Of a DNA stretch of 44,082 nucleotides, positions 1-7,259 are shown piece after piece. Every line of letters starts with the position of its first letter. The first letter of the stretch is position 1. A model generated the notes under the pieces. The model was not told the DNA's origin. It did no database searches and was given only the letters and a program-made list of their open reading frames with translations. Position numbers and translations under genes: made by a program. The stretch covers positions 1 through 44,082 of the forward strand of contig JAEUJW010000004.1 of the NCBI GenBank assembly GCA_016793465.1. Direction: 5' to 3'. This DNA comes from Myxococcales bacterium (lineage in GTDB: Bacteria > Myxococcota > Polyangia > Nannocystales > Nannocystaceae).

Positions 1-69
1 GTCGACCCGCCCCACCGTCCAGGGGGAGGTGATGCCGAGGAGATGCTTGTAGAGCTCCGTGGACTGCAT
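1..69 (-). CDS. ISL3-family transposase, N-terminal fragment
   Basis: This is a partial gene running off the left edge on the minus strand. It starts with ATG at 69-67 and encodes 23 visible residues beginning MQSTELYKHLLGI and followed by TSPWTVGRVD. The pattern of an LY..LLGI segment followed by PW.V is typical of the extreme N-terminus of ISL3 transposases, which are DDE enzymes with an N-terminal zinc-ribbon-like region. Nothing catalytic is visible. The family call rests on this short match and on the ISL3-like repeat just upstream. Whether the transposase is intact cannot be judged. Confidence 0.6.
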   Translation of the reverse strand, partial: MQSTELYKHLLGITSPWTVGRVD

Positions 70-142
70 ATACGGCATATTGCGCCTTTTCGCGCCTGGT
101 CTCAAGACCAGATTCTGGCCCACTCCGAACCCGGAAGAACCC
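1..142 (-). mobile_element. ISL3-like insertion sequence, one end only
   Basis: The left edge holds the end of an insertion sequence that continues outside the window. It contains the first 23 codons of a transposase. Between that start and the neighbouring gene lies a 24-base segment (119-142) which on the minus strand begins GGGTTCTTCCGG. This resembles the terminal inverted repeats of ISL3-family elements, which commonly start GG-TCTTC. The next eight bases, 143-150 (AATTTAAT), are AT-rich and have the length ISL3 elements duplicate on insertion. The other end is not visible, so the inverted-repeat and target-duplication calls are inference. An inner near-perfect palindrome (96-111, arms CTGGTCT/AGACCAG) lies inside the element. 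Confidence 0.6.
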
Positions 143-149
143 AATTTAA

Positions 150-1370
150 TCATAGCCCATCAGGCTCTCGGGATGGGCAGCCTGCATCAATCCATTTGCC
201 GTAAAGCTCTGGATCGTAGCGAGCCTTTTCCATCATAAGGGAGGATTTCGTTCGAATCTTTAGATTCAAAGCCTGATCTGTGGCCAGAATTCGATCTGCA
301 TCGCGAGCGGCTGACACAGCCTCAACCATCTTGCAAGCCAACCTTGTCTCGTCATCGTCTAGATTGCACTGTGGTGCAGGTGAGGCCGCGATCCCTGTCG
401 AGTCTGACAAAGGAGGACTTTTACGTTCAATCCAAAATGACAAACTGTACATATCGGCACCATCCTCCTGAGCTACAGTATACGTCATTACACTTGTAAG
501 ATTCACAGTCCAGCCGGATTTCATCACATTCAAAATCCACTTTCCAAGTGCAACCACAAACGATTTAGAAAAGACCCCCTTATCGAGAGACACCTCAGAC
601 TCCGAGAATTTTTTCCCTGACGCAAGCAGGCAAACGCTACCAAAGATCATGTGGAATTCAGAGTTTGTCAAATTTCTATCCACAAGTTCGCAAAGGCGAG
701 CCCATAGTTCTGGGTCGACACCGTCGCGAACCGTTCTAGTGGTTATAAAAAGAAGCCAAGGTTCTCCGCGGCGTGCGTGCTGGATATCCATTAGAACCTT
801 CAAGGCCGACAGAGTACTTTCTGCACGAACCGCGCACCTCCGTGCAATACAGTTACACAAATCAAGATTGACTACATCAAAACTTGCCTTTTCAATCAGA
901 GCCTTGCGGGCGAGGGACGTAGGAGCCGCGACTCTCTCAAACGAGTCAAACACTACCCGAGAAGAAACATGATCGATAAACTCCCAACCTTGTGAGCGAA
1001 GTTCGTTATCTGAAATTAGCGTTTCAGATGCATCTGAATTCCCTCCCGCTCCGTTAAATCCCAGATAGCGCAGCTTAACGCCGGCGTTTTCGCAGACACC
1101 ATGCAGCGTCTTAATATCCAACATATCACTCCCCGGCAACCCGAGATACGAGACAGATCTACCGGCAAGACTTAGCTTTGCAATCAATTTTCTTAACTCC
1201 ACGCACCATTGATAAATTCGGATATAGTGCTTCCTAGGCTTATGCCAAGGCTTAAAACTTCTCACAGGAACGTTCTCGACAGGCGGTTGCCCAAAATCCC
1301 CTACCAGTTCATCGACAAGATCCTCCCCGCCAGAGATGATGTCAGGATTTTCGTTCAGGTTTGTAGTCAT
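150..1370 (-). CDS. Uncharacterised 406-residue protein, third gene of the methyltransferase/ATPase operon
   Basis: I do not recognise an experimentally described family. Its ATG overlaps the stop codon of the GHKL ATPase gene (ATGA at 1370-1367), so the two are translationally coupled and almost surely work together. A basic aromatic stretch (residues about 39-55, KPWHKPRKHYIR) precedes a helix and then YLGLPGSDMLD (75-85). That segment and DVVNLDLC (165-172) resemble the first glycine-rich strand-loop and the motif IV strand of a Rossmann-fold SAM methyltransferase, but a clean GxGxG or an NPPY/PC motif is missing. The protein may therefore be a non-catalytic or divergent Rossmann domain; this is inference. 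No membrane segment or PD-(D/E)XK signature is evident. Its base composition is low GC like its partners. The stop codon lies only eight bases from the presumed IS end. Confidence 0.85.
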   Translation of the reverse strand: MTTNLNENPDIISGGEDLVDELVGDFGQPPVENVPVRSFKPWHKPRKHYIRIYQWCVELRKLIAKLSLAGRSVSYLGLPGSDMLDIKTLHGVCENAGVKLRYLGFNGAGGNSDASETLISDNELRSQGWEFIDHVSSRVVFDSFERVAAPTSLARKALIEKASFDVVNLDLCNCIARRCAVRAESTLSALKVLMDIQHARRGEPWLLFITTRTVRDGVDPELWARLCELVDRNLTNSEFHMIFGSVCLLASGKKFSESEVSLDKGVFSKSFVVALGKWILNVMKSGWTVNLTSVMTYTVAQEDGADMYSLSFWIERKSPPLSDSTGIAASPAPQCNLDDDETRLACKMVEAVSAARDADRILATDQALNLKIRTKSSLMMEKARYDPELYGKWIDAGCPSREPDGL

Positions 1371-3310
1371 TCTTCACCTGCAATAAAGATCTTGGCGATT
1401 GCATGCAGCAAAGTCTGTTGCCTTGCATTAGAAAGTCTAGAGAACAAGCCGTAAACTTCGAGAAGTTGTGCCAAAGCTTGAATCTTCTTTTCGTAGCGGG
1501 TTCTGTTCTCCTTCTTCAGTTTTGTAATTTCATCCGGGAGAGTCGCTTTACGATCGAGTACAATAATTCCCTTTCTCCTCTTTGTTCTTACTGACTGGTC
1601 ATCCTCGCTAGGATCTTTAAATTCAACTTGTGGTATATCCTGAACGTCAAGTTCTCTGGCCTCTTTTTCAATGATTCTTCGATTAGCGCGTTGCTGACGC
1701 GTCGATTCTTTCCCTTTACGATGTTCTCTCGCAATCTTTTCTATACCTTTCCGAGCCGTTGCTATCTGCCGCACAGCTCGATGAACCCACGCTGTGATAA
1801 GTTTAGTATGGGGGTGGCCAAAATTGAAAGACTCACGATCGATATTCAGTGCGGCTTCGAGCCCTTTCGTAATAAAAATCTCTGCGCTCAATTGAGAGAG
1901 CCTGTTGTGCTCGGCAACTTGGTATCCAAAAAAAGAGCTATCGAAAAGCGTTCCGCTAGCATCTCCAATTCGAACCATGACCCCGTTGTGGTCAACAGGT
2001 ACGACCTTTGGTGTCCAAAGAAAATATGCTTCGAAAGAGAGTTCCCGACCACCACTATACTCGTCGGGGATCTTATCAAGCTTTGCAGTGTATTTTCCGG
2101 CAAATAGAATGGGTCTTCTGTCGTCGTGTTCGATATCTGTGCTCGGCAGCTCTGAGAACCTGAGAGGTCGCGATAGCTTAACATCGTCGACAAAAACATT
2201 AAACAGCGACTTGCTAACGCCTCTTTCCGGACTAGTCATTGCAAGGCGGCTTCGAATGCTCTCGTTACTCTTTATCTCAAGCTCTTTTGGTGAGGATTTA
2301 TCATCATTTGATAACAGAAAAATTCTTCGCTCGGATGTGCCCTTCAGATCGAAGGGGTGAATGCCATCAATGTAATCGAGAGGTGCAGCGAGACTAAGAG
2401 TCCATATCATCTGCAGATATCGGTCGAACAGTCTAGAAAGTTTTGGACGAGGAGTCGACTGTATCTCGTCCATAACGACTTTGTGCATTTTATAAAACCG
2501 CCGCTCGGGTGTATCATTTGAATCCCACGGTAATTCAGGCTCTACCTCAAAACGGCCTGAATCGGGCCCGAGCTTACCAATGTGAAATCTCGGTGCATCC
2601 GCAGTCTCGTTAAGAGACTCGTCAATGGCATCTAAACGTTCCCAGTCATCTCGACTTCGAAGTAAATCTCGAGCAGGACGATGTAAGGATCTAATAATAA
2701 TTTCTGTACCGTGCGACTTTCTGTCATCTGCAGGAACCGAACGGATGGTGACGTCTCCCATCGCAACAGGTTCTTGTGAACTCGGCTTGACGCTCTGCTC
2801 CTCAGAGTATGTCCGCAATTGAATATCGGCAACGAGCCTAAATGGTTGCCCTTTTTGTTTTGTGATGATTTGGAAATGTCGGCTTAGCTGAGCCACTGAA
2901 AAGAGGCCAATACCGATTTTGCCGATTAGTCGACGCCCATTTGGAGACAATGATGGATCCTTGCTTGACGTCACCCCCAGCTCAACTCCATCCGTTGTTC
3001 GCTTGGGGCTTCCTCCAATATGATTGAGCATGCGGACGAGCGACGCACGATCCATGCCACTGCCGTCATCTTTTATAGAAATGTGCTCAAACCTAGGATA
3101 ATCAGTTCTAATTATTACAGTTGTTGCATCAGCGTCGTATGCATTGGTGATCAACTCTCGTAGTGCGGATGCAGGTTGTCTATAAATACCGTCTGAAATC
3201 CGCGCCAAGACTCTGTCATCAGTCTCAAGAGTCGTCTTGACCGACTCCCCAGTCCCCTCGATTTTTTCAAGACTGGCAAGCAGGCTCTTTTCTTTGGGCG
3301 TCTGTAGCAT
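1367..3310 (-). CDS. GHKL-type (MORC/HSP90-like) ATPase
   Basis: This 647-residue protein has an N-terminal GHKL ATP-binding fold. The N-box is RELITNAYDADAT (51-63), with the Glu and Asn expected to handle water and Mg. The second motif is DDGSGMD (81-87) and the lid glycine motif is GKIGIGLFS (130-138). GTEIIIRSL further on fits the last ATP-site strand. Established work on MORC-like GHKL ATPases encoded within bacterial restriction-modification operons matches this arrangement. The C-terminal third is highly charged with Lys/Arg/Glu-rich, probably coiled-coil helices (about 530-640). ATG at 3310 is the preferred start because it sits two bases after the methyltransferase stop; TTG codons at 3322 and 3316 are alternatives. 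It is the middle gene of a three-gene operon. Such ATPases usually dimerise on nucleotide binding and clamp DNA; that role here is inferred. Confidence 0.88.
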   Translation of the reverse strand: MLQTPKEKSLLASLEKIEGTGESVKTTLETDDRVLARISDGIYRQPASALRELITNAYDADATTVIIRTDYPRFEHISIKDDGSGMDRASLVRMLNHIGGSPKRTTDGVELGVTSSKDPSLSPNGRRLIGKIGIGLFSVAQLSRHFQIITKQKGQPFRLVADIQLRTYSEEQSVKPSSQEPVAMGDVTIRSVPADDRKSHGTEIIIRSLHRPARDLLRSRDDWERLDAIDESLNETADAPRFHIGKLGPDSGRFEVEPELPWDSNDTPERRFYKMHKVVMDEIQSTPRPKLSRLFDRYLQMIWTLSLAAPLDYIDGIHPFDLKGTSERRIFLLSNDDKSSPKELEIKSNESIRSRLAMTSPERGVSKSLFNVFVDDVKLSRPLRFSELPSTDIEHDDRRPILFAGKYTAKLDKIPDEYSGGRELSFEAYFLWTPKVVPVDHNGVMVRIGDASGTLFDSSFFGYQVAEHNRLSQLSAEIFITKGLEAALNIDRESFNFGHPHTKLITAWVHRAVRQIATARKGIEKIAREHRKGKESTRQQRANRRIIEKEARELDVQDIPQVEFKDPSEDDQSVRTKRRKGIIVLDRKATLPDEITKLKKENRTRYEKKIQALAQLLEVYGLFSRLSNARQQTLLHAIAKIFIAGEE

Positions 3311-3312
3311 TT

Positions 3313-4308
3313 TCAATCCCAATTCTCGCTAGCGGTTGATAACGGCTTATAACCAACCCTCTCACGAATAGCTATAGCTATAGCTTTTGCTAGCGGAGGC
3401 GGAACCGCATTACAAACTTGAGTGACTTGTTCGCTAAGATTTCCTGAGATCTGAAATTCGCGAGGAAAGCCTTGAAGAAGCATCGCTTCTAAGATGCTCA
3501 GTCGACGATTTCCGGCAGGATGTATATGAATTTCACGGTTGCCATATGCGACGGTGGGACTAGGTACATCCCAGTCAAGTTTCCGAAACGATCGCCACTT
3601 GTTAAACTCCTTACTTTCAAATCGCCGTGAACGAGGTGTTGTTGTCCAATGGTTTGGATGAAACGGTATTTCTGTTGGAGTTAGAGCACGATTAAAATAG
3701 AGAGGCGGAGGCAGATCCGCGATGACATCTCCTACAGTAAGACGATCCTGCACGTTTCCAGAAGGGAACTTGAAATCCTCGATTCCTAGTCGTTGATGGA
3801 AACCAATAAGGAACAGGCGCTTTCGCGTTTGAGCAACACCAAAGTCCTGAGCATCCATGATCTGTGAAAATAGATGAAAACCTAGTTCTTTGAAGCTACC
3901 CACGATACGGGTCCAGCGCTTTTCTTGTTTGGGCGAGGCCAAACCTGCCACATTCTCAAATAAAATAAAGTCAATTGGATGAGATTTCAGAAGCGCACCA
4001 ACAAATCTAGCAAAGGCATAAGGCAGATGATTTCGAGGGTCGTTTGGATTCTTCAGTACATTTCCCCTGGAGAATCCTTGACATGGAGGTCCTCCGATAA
4101 TGCCGACAGGTCTATTCTCCCCTAACCGAGCGATAACTTTATCCATATTCGGACGAGCCAAGTCTAACACGATTGCGTTGTCCGCTTTAAAATTTAAATT
4201 GAACGTCTGGACAGAAGCCGCATCTTTATCCGCTGCGAGAACGGTCTGAAAGCCTGCTTGGTGGAAGCCAAGATCAAGCCCCCCCGCGCCGCAGAACAAA
4301 CTAATCAC
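3313..4308 (-). CDS. DNA (cytosine-5-)-methyltransferase
   Basis: This 331-residue enzyme methylates cytosine C5 in DNA using SAM. All main motifs are present: motif I LFCGAGGLDLGF (4-15), motif IV GGPPCQGFS with nucleophile Cys76, motif VI ENV (118-120), motif VIII QTRKR (160-164), and motif X near AVPPPLAKAI (301-310). The target-recognition region between VIII and IX is short, about 80 residues. GTG at 4308 is chosen because AGGGAG lies four to five bases upstream. TTG at 4329 would add seven residues but lacks a ribosome-binding site. The open frame extends further upstream into GC-rich DNA, but that extension is spurious. It is the first gene of the operon with the GHKL ATPase and the unknown protein. 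Low GC relative to the chromosome suggests horizontal acquisition. No cognate nuclease is recognisable next to it. Confidence 0.9.
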   Translation of the reverse strand: MISLFCGAGGLDLGFHQAGFQTVLAADKDAASVQTFNLNFKADNAIVLDLARPNMDKVIARLGENRPVGIIGGPPCQGFSRGNVLKNPNDPRNHLPYAFARFVGALLKSHPIDFILFENVAGLASPKQEKRWTRIVGSFKELGFHLFSQIMDAQDFGVAQTRKRLFLIGFHQRLGIEDFKFPSGNVQDRLTVGDVIADLPPPLYFNRALTPTEIPFHPNHWTTTPRSRRFESKEFNKWRSFRKLDWDVPSPTVAYGNREIHIHPAGNRRLSILEAMLLQGFPREFQISGNLSEQVTQVCNAVPPPLAKAIAIAIRERVGYKPLSTASENWD

Positions 4309-4340
4309 GGTTCTCCCTGAGACTTTCAAGTGCTTGGGTA

Positions 4341-4371
4341 GTATTACACTGATGATAGGTGGGATAGTCAA
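4341..4371 (-). promoter_or_regulatory. Candidate promoter of the methyltransferase operon
   Basis: On the minus strand TTGACT (4371-4366) and TAATAC (4346-4341) form plausible -35 and -10 boxes, although the 19-base spacer is slightly long. Transcription would start near 4334, leaving a leader of about 25 bases with AGGGAG just before the GTG start. It is close to the right-hand limit of the low-GC island, so the operon appears to carry its own promoter. No operator palindrome is obvious. Confidence 0.35.
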
Positions 4372-4435
4372 GAGGTAGGATATATACGGACACCCACGAT
4401 GATATGTCACAGGCAAAACCGCTACGGACTTCAGC

Positions 4436-4834
4436 TTGGACAGGACTGCCTCCGCAAGCGTCCAGCTCCGGGCCCGCGAGGGAGACCTCGTCCGGCACCG
4501 TGTTGTCCTCACCGGCCCCGGCGGCGATCTGCTCGGCCACTCGCAGTTCGACTCGTGGCGCGAGCGCTTCACCGCGAGCGCCGCGCGCCGCGCCCGCGCC
4601 GACGAGGCCTCGCCGGCCGCCCCCACGAGCGACGACGACGCGCGCGAGCACCTCGGCACCTACGCCTCCCTCGACGCCTATTTTATCGATGTCCTCGCCG
4701 AATTCGTCGCTCCGCCCGCGCAGTGGCTGCTCGACCTCCTCGACATGCAGCGGGTCCGCGAGCGCTTCGAGGGCGACGAATACCGCTACATCCACGACCC
4801 CCACACCCACGCCGTCCACCGCGCGCCCCGCTGA
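4436..4834 (+). CDS. Hypothetical protein, possibly 5'-truncated
   Basis: A 132-residue reading frame with the strong GC third-position bias of the local chromosome. I do not recognise the family. It is acidic toward its C-terminal half and has a hydrophobic amphipathic stretch, YFIDVLAEFVAPPAQWLLDLL (about residues 81-101). No signal peptide is seen. The only in-frame start is a TTG at 4436, right where GC-rich DNA takes over from the island. The true N-terminus may therefore have been lost when the island inserted, or the start is simply poorly defined. It is convergent with the Cys-rich lipoprotein gene, whose end is six bases away. Confidence 0.45.
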   Translation: MDRTASASVQLRAREGDLVRHRVVLTGPGGDLLGHSQFDSWRERFTASAARRARADEASPAAPTSDDDAREHLGTYASLDAYFIDVLAEFVAPPAQWLLDLLDMQRVRERFEGDEYRYIHDPHTHAVHRAPR

Positions 4835-4840
4835 CCGCGC

Positions 4841-5782
4841 TCACGCCGGATCCACGCAGGCCCCCACGTGCTCGAGCCCCGGCATCGGCGCCTCGAACCA
4901 CGGCGAGCACGTCAACATCCCCGGGCACACCCCCTCCGGCAGCTCGCAGTACGGCACGCAGCACCCGAACGCCTCGTCGGGCCCGCACGGCTCCGGCGTC
5001 TCGTTGACGCACCCGAGCCCCGGCCCGCAGTCGCTCGGCAGGTCGCACGCCCCGAACATCTCCGCACTCAAACCCTCGGGCATGCAGGCGAACGCGAAGT
5101 CCTCGCCGGTGAGCCACGCCGGCAGCACCGGCGCGCACTCCTCCCCGGCCGCGCAGGCCGACATCAGCGGGTCGCACGGTCGCAGGCACACGCCATGATC
5201 GAACGGCGCCGCCTGCCCGTCCCCCGGCATACAGACGGTCCCGTCGTCCGGGCAGCCGACCCCGAACTCGTCGCACAGCGCCACGCACCGCGGAAAGTCG
5301 ACCAGGAACACGTCATTGCACGCGCTCCCGGGCTCGCAGTCGTCGTGCCCGCCCTCGATCGTGCACGCCTCCCCGACGCCCACCGGCTCCGGATCATTTT
5401 TAATGCAGTGCAGCTCCCCGCCGACCGGCGCGCACTTGGTCCCGCACGGACAGTCCTGCAGCCCGAGGCTGCAAGAGCTCCCCGACGACAGGTCGAACTT
5501 GAACGCTCGTCCGCCGCACGAGTCCTCGCTCCCGCTGTCCGGGTCGCTCGGCTCCGACGACTCCGACGGATCTCCCGTCATCGCCGTCGTCGTCGCCGTC
5601 GACGTCGACGTCGTCGAGATCGACGTCTCGACTCCGTCCCCCACCGAAGTCGTCGGCCCCGGCGCGCTCGTGCCCGCCTCGCTCCCTCCGTCCGTCGTCG
5701 CCTCACCCGGCGCCTTGGGCCCGCACGCGAGCAGCGCCGTCAACACACCGACCAGCGTCCTCGCCTGCTCGCGGAGTCTCAT
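4841..5782 (-). CDS. Cys-rich secreted lipoprotein
   Basis: A 313-residue protein with a lipoprotein signal peptide ending in LTALLAC, so Cys20 would be lipidated. A Thr/Ser/Asp-rich low-complexity linker (about residues 25-90) follows. The rest is a Cys-rich domain with many C-x(n)-C spacings such as CPCGTKC and GCCVPYC, typical of abundant myxobacterial surface proteins held by disulfides. No catalytic motif is visible. It likely sits at the outer membrane or cell surface. It is transcribed away from the following gene on the other strand, from which it is separated by only about 57 bases, so the two share a compact divergent promoter region. Confidence 0.8.
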   Translation of the reverse strand: MRLREQARTLVGVLTALLACGPKAPGEATTDGGSEAGTSAPGPTTSVGDGVETSISTTSTSTATTTAMTGDPSESSEPSDPDSGSEDSCGGRAFKFDLSSGSSCSLGLQDCPCGTKCAPVGGELHCIKNDPEPVGVGEACTIEGGHDDCEPGSACNDVFLVDFPRCVALCDEFGVGCPDDGTVCMPGDGQAAPFDHGVCLRPCDPLMSACAAGEECAPVLPAWLTGEDFAFACMPEGLSAEMFGACDLPSDCGPGLGCVNETPEPCGPDEAFGCCVPYCELPEGVCPGMLTCSPWFEAPMPGLEHVGACVDPA

Positions 5783-5839
5783 GCGCCGCCGAGTCTACCC
5801 CCGCGCATCCGCGCCCGACACCCGCAACTCCCCCTCTCG

Positions 5840-6688
5840 ATGATAACGTCGCCGCGGCCGATGGAGGACCTCGACTTCGACTTCGACGCGCTCTACTACC
5901 GCGTCCTCGGCAAGGACGACGGCTACATCTTCCGCGCCGGCGAGCCCGAGGCCATCGCCGCCGACCCCCCCGCCCACGAGCGCCCCTACTACGAATTCGA
6001 CGACCTCGAGAGCCTCGGCTCGTGGCTGTTCCTCGGCGACCGCGTGCTCGTGCTGCGCGTCCCCCGGGGCGCGCGGGTCGAGGAGAACCGCCCCATGAGC
6101 CAGGGCGGCTGCATGAAGTACTCGGCCAGCCGCATCGAGCGCGTCGGCGTGCTCTCGCTCGCCGAGCTCATGCGCACCTACGACGCCGCCGGCGTGCGCC
6201 CCCGCGGCCTCCACCTCGCGCGCCAGCGCCTCGGCGACGACCTGCGCCTGCCCGCCTGCGGCGCCGACGGCCTCAACCTCAGCCACTGCAGCGGCAGCGT
6301 CGACCTGTCCGGCGTGTCCTGGCGGGTCTGTCTGTGGAAGAGCCCGATCGACGTGCTCGCCTGGCCCGCCGCGCTCACCGAGCTCAGCGTCAGCGACGGC
6401 GAGCTGCGCGGCGCCCTGCCCGCGCTGCGCAGCCTCTCGCTGTCCGGCGTCAGCCTCGTGGATCTCACGGTCCCCGCCGACGCCCGCAACGTCGAGCTGT
6501 TTCGCTGCGTCGGCCGCGTCGACCTGTCCGCCATCCGCGGGCAGCTCTCGCTGACGCAGTGCGACCTCGAGATCACCGGCCTCCCGCCCCGGCTGACCGC
6601 GCTGTACGCCAGCGACTGTCGCATCATCGGCGCCGCCGACCTCCCGCCCGCCGACGAGCGCACCGTGCGAGAGTGTCTGTTCGCGTGA
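5840..6688 (+). CDS. Hypothetical protein with leucine-rich pattern
   Basis: A 282-residue protein of unknown function. The N-terminal part is acidic (MEDLDFDFDALYYRVLG). The C-terminal half (about 120-270) repeats short strand-like units rich in Leu, Ser and Asp, for example VDLSGVSWRVCLW, ALRSLSLSGVSLVDL and RVDLSAIRGQLSLTQC. This resembles a degenerate leucine-rich or pentapeptide-like solenoid. There is no signal peptide, so it is probably cytoplasmic. ATG at 5840 is the first start; ATG at 5861 is an equally good alternative. Codon use matches the chromosome. It may be a binding protein, but no partner can be named. Confidence 0.7.
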   Translation: MITSPRPMEDLDFDFDALYYRVLGKDDGYIFRAGEPEAIAADPPAHERPYYEFDDLESLGSWLFLGDRVLVLRVPRGARVEENRPMSQGGCMKYSASRIERVGVLSLAELMRTYDAAGVRPRGLHLARQRLGDDLRLPACGADGLNLSHCSGSVDLSGVSWRVCLWKSPIDVLAWPAALTELSVSDGELRGALPALRSLSLSGVSLVDLTVPADARNVELFRCVGRVDLSAIRGQLSLTQCDLEITGLPPRLTALYASDCRIIGAADLPPADERTVRECLFA

Positions 6689-6750
6689 CGGCCAACATCC
6701 GGCCCGACACCCCGGCGACCTCGACCCGCCGCCGCGGCGACCCCCGGCCC

Positions 6751-7155
6751 TCACGCGGCGCGTCGGCGACGACCCCGGAGCGCCGCGAACACCCCCACCA
6801 GCAGCCCCAGCGAGCCCGTGGCCGGATCGACCGCGCAGCGGCTCTCGCTCACCGGCGGCCCCGCCTTCGAATCGGCCGCCTTTGGTTGCGCCGGCTCGGG
6901 CGCGACGTCGGCGGGCGTCGGCGCCGGCTTGCACTCGAGGCAGTCGTACTCGACCGACCGCGGCGGCACCCCCTGCGAGTAGTCGAGCTTGCTGCACCGC
7001 GACGCCGCGCACTGCCCCGGGTTGCCGGCGTCGCTGCACGCGGCCCCGGCCGTCTTGCTCTGGCACTCGGCGACCGCCGGCGAGATGACATCCGCGCGGG
7101 CGAGCGCGGGCGCGAGGGACACCATAAAACCGACGAGCAGCGAGGCGCGGAGCAT
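6751..7155 (-). CDS. Small secreted protein with MYXO-CTERM-like tail
   Basis: A 134-residue protein with an N-terminal signal peptide (MLRASLLVGFMVSLAPALARA). A short Cys-containing domain follows (six Cys between residues 31 and 74), then a Pro/Ala-rich linker. It ends in a hydrophobic stretch capped by basic residues (SLGLLVGVFAALRGRRRRAA). That tripartite tail is the MYXO-CTERM type of sorting signal, thought to be processed by a rhombosortase/myxosortase-like protease before surface display. The frame stays open far upstream, but ATG at 7155 is chosen because it begins the signal peptide. The function is unknown. Confidence 0.75.
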   Translation of the reverse strand: MLRASLLVGFMVSLAPALARADVISPAVAECQSKTAGAACSDAGNPGQCAASRCSKLDYSQGVPPRSVEYDCLECKPAPTPADVAPEPAQPKAADSKAGPPVSESRCAVDPATGSLGLLVGVFAALRGRRRRAA

Positions 7156-7259
7156 GACGACAGGCTCGCCGATCCACGCGCCCCGCACCAGCGCCGACCC
7201 GCACGCTCGTGGTGCATCCTCGTGCGTCGCCGGGGTCGGCAGCAGCAGGCGCGCCACCC

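Noticed and set aside
96..111. Palindrome CTGGTCTCAAGACCAG as a terminator of the operon
   Set aside because: It lies within the presumed IS, has only 7-bp arms and no T-run, so it is more likely part of the IS end.
3313..4659. Longer methyltransferase starting at 4659
   Set aside because: The first about 117 residues have a different composition and precede motif I, which normally begins close to the N-terminus; a GTG with a ribosome-binding site at 4308 is better.
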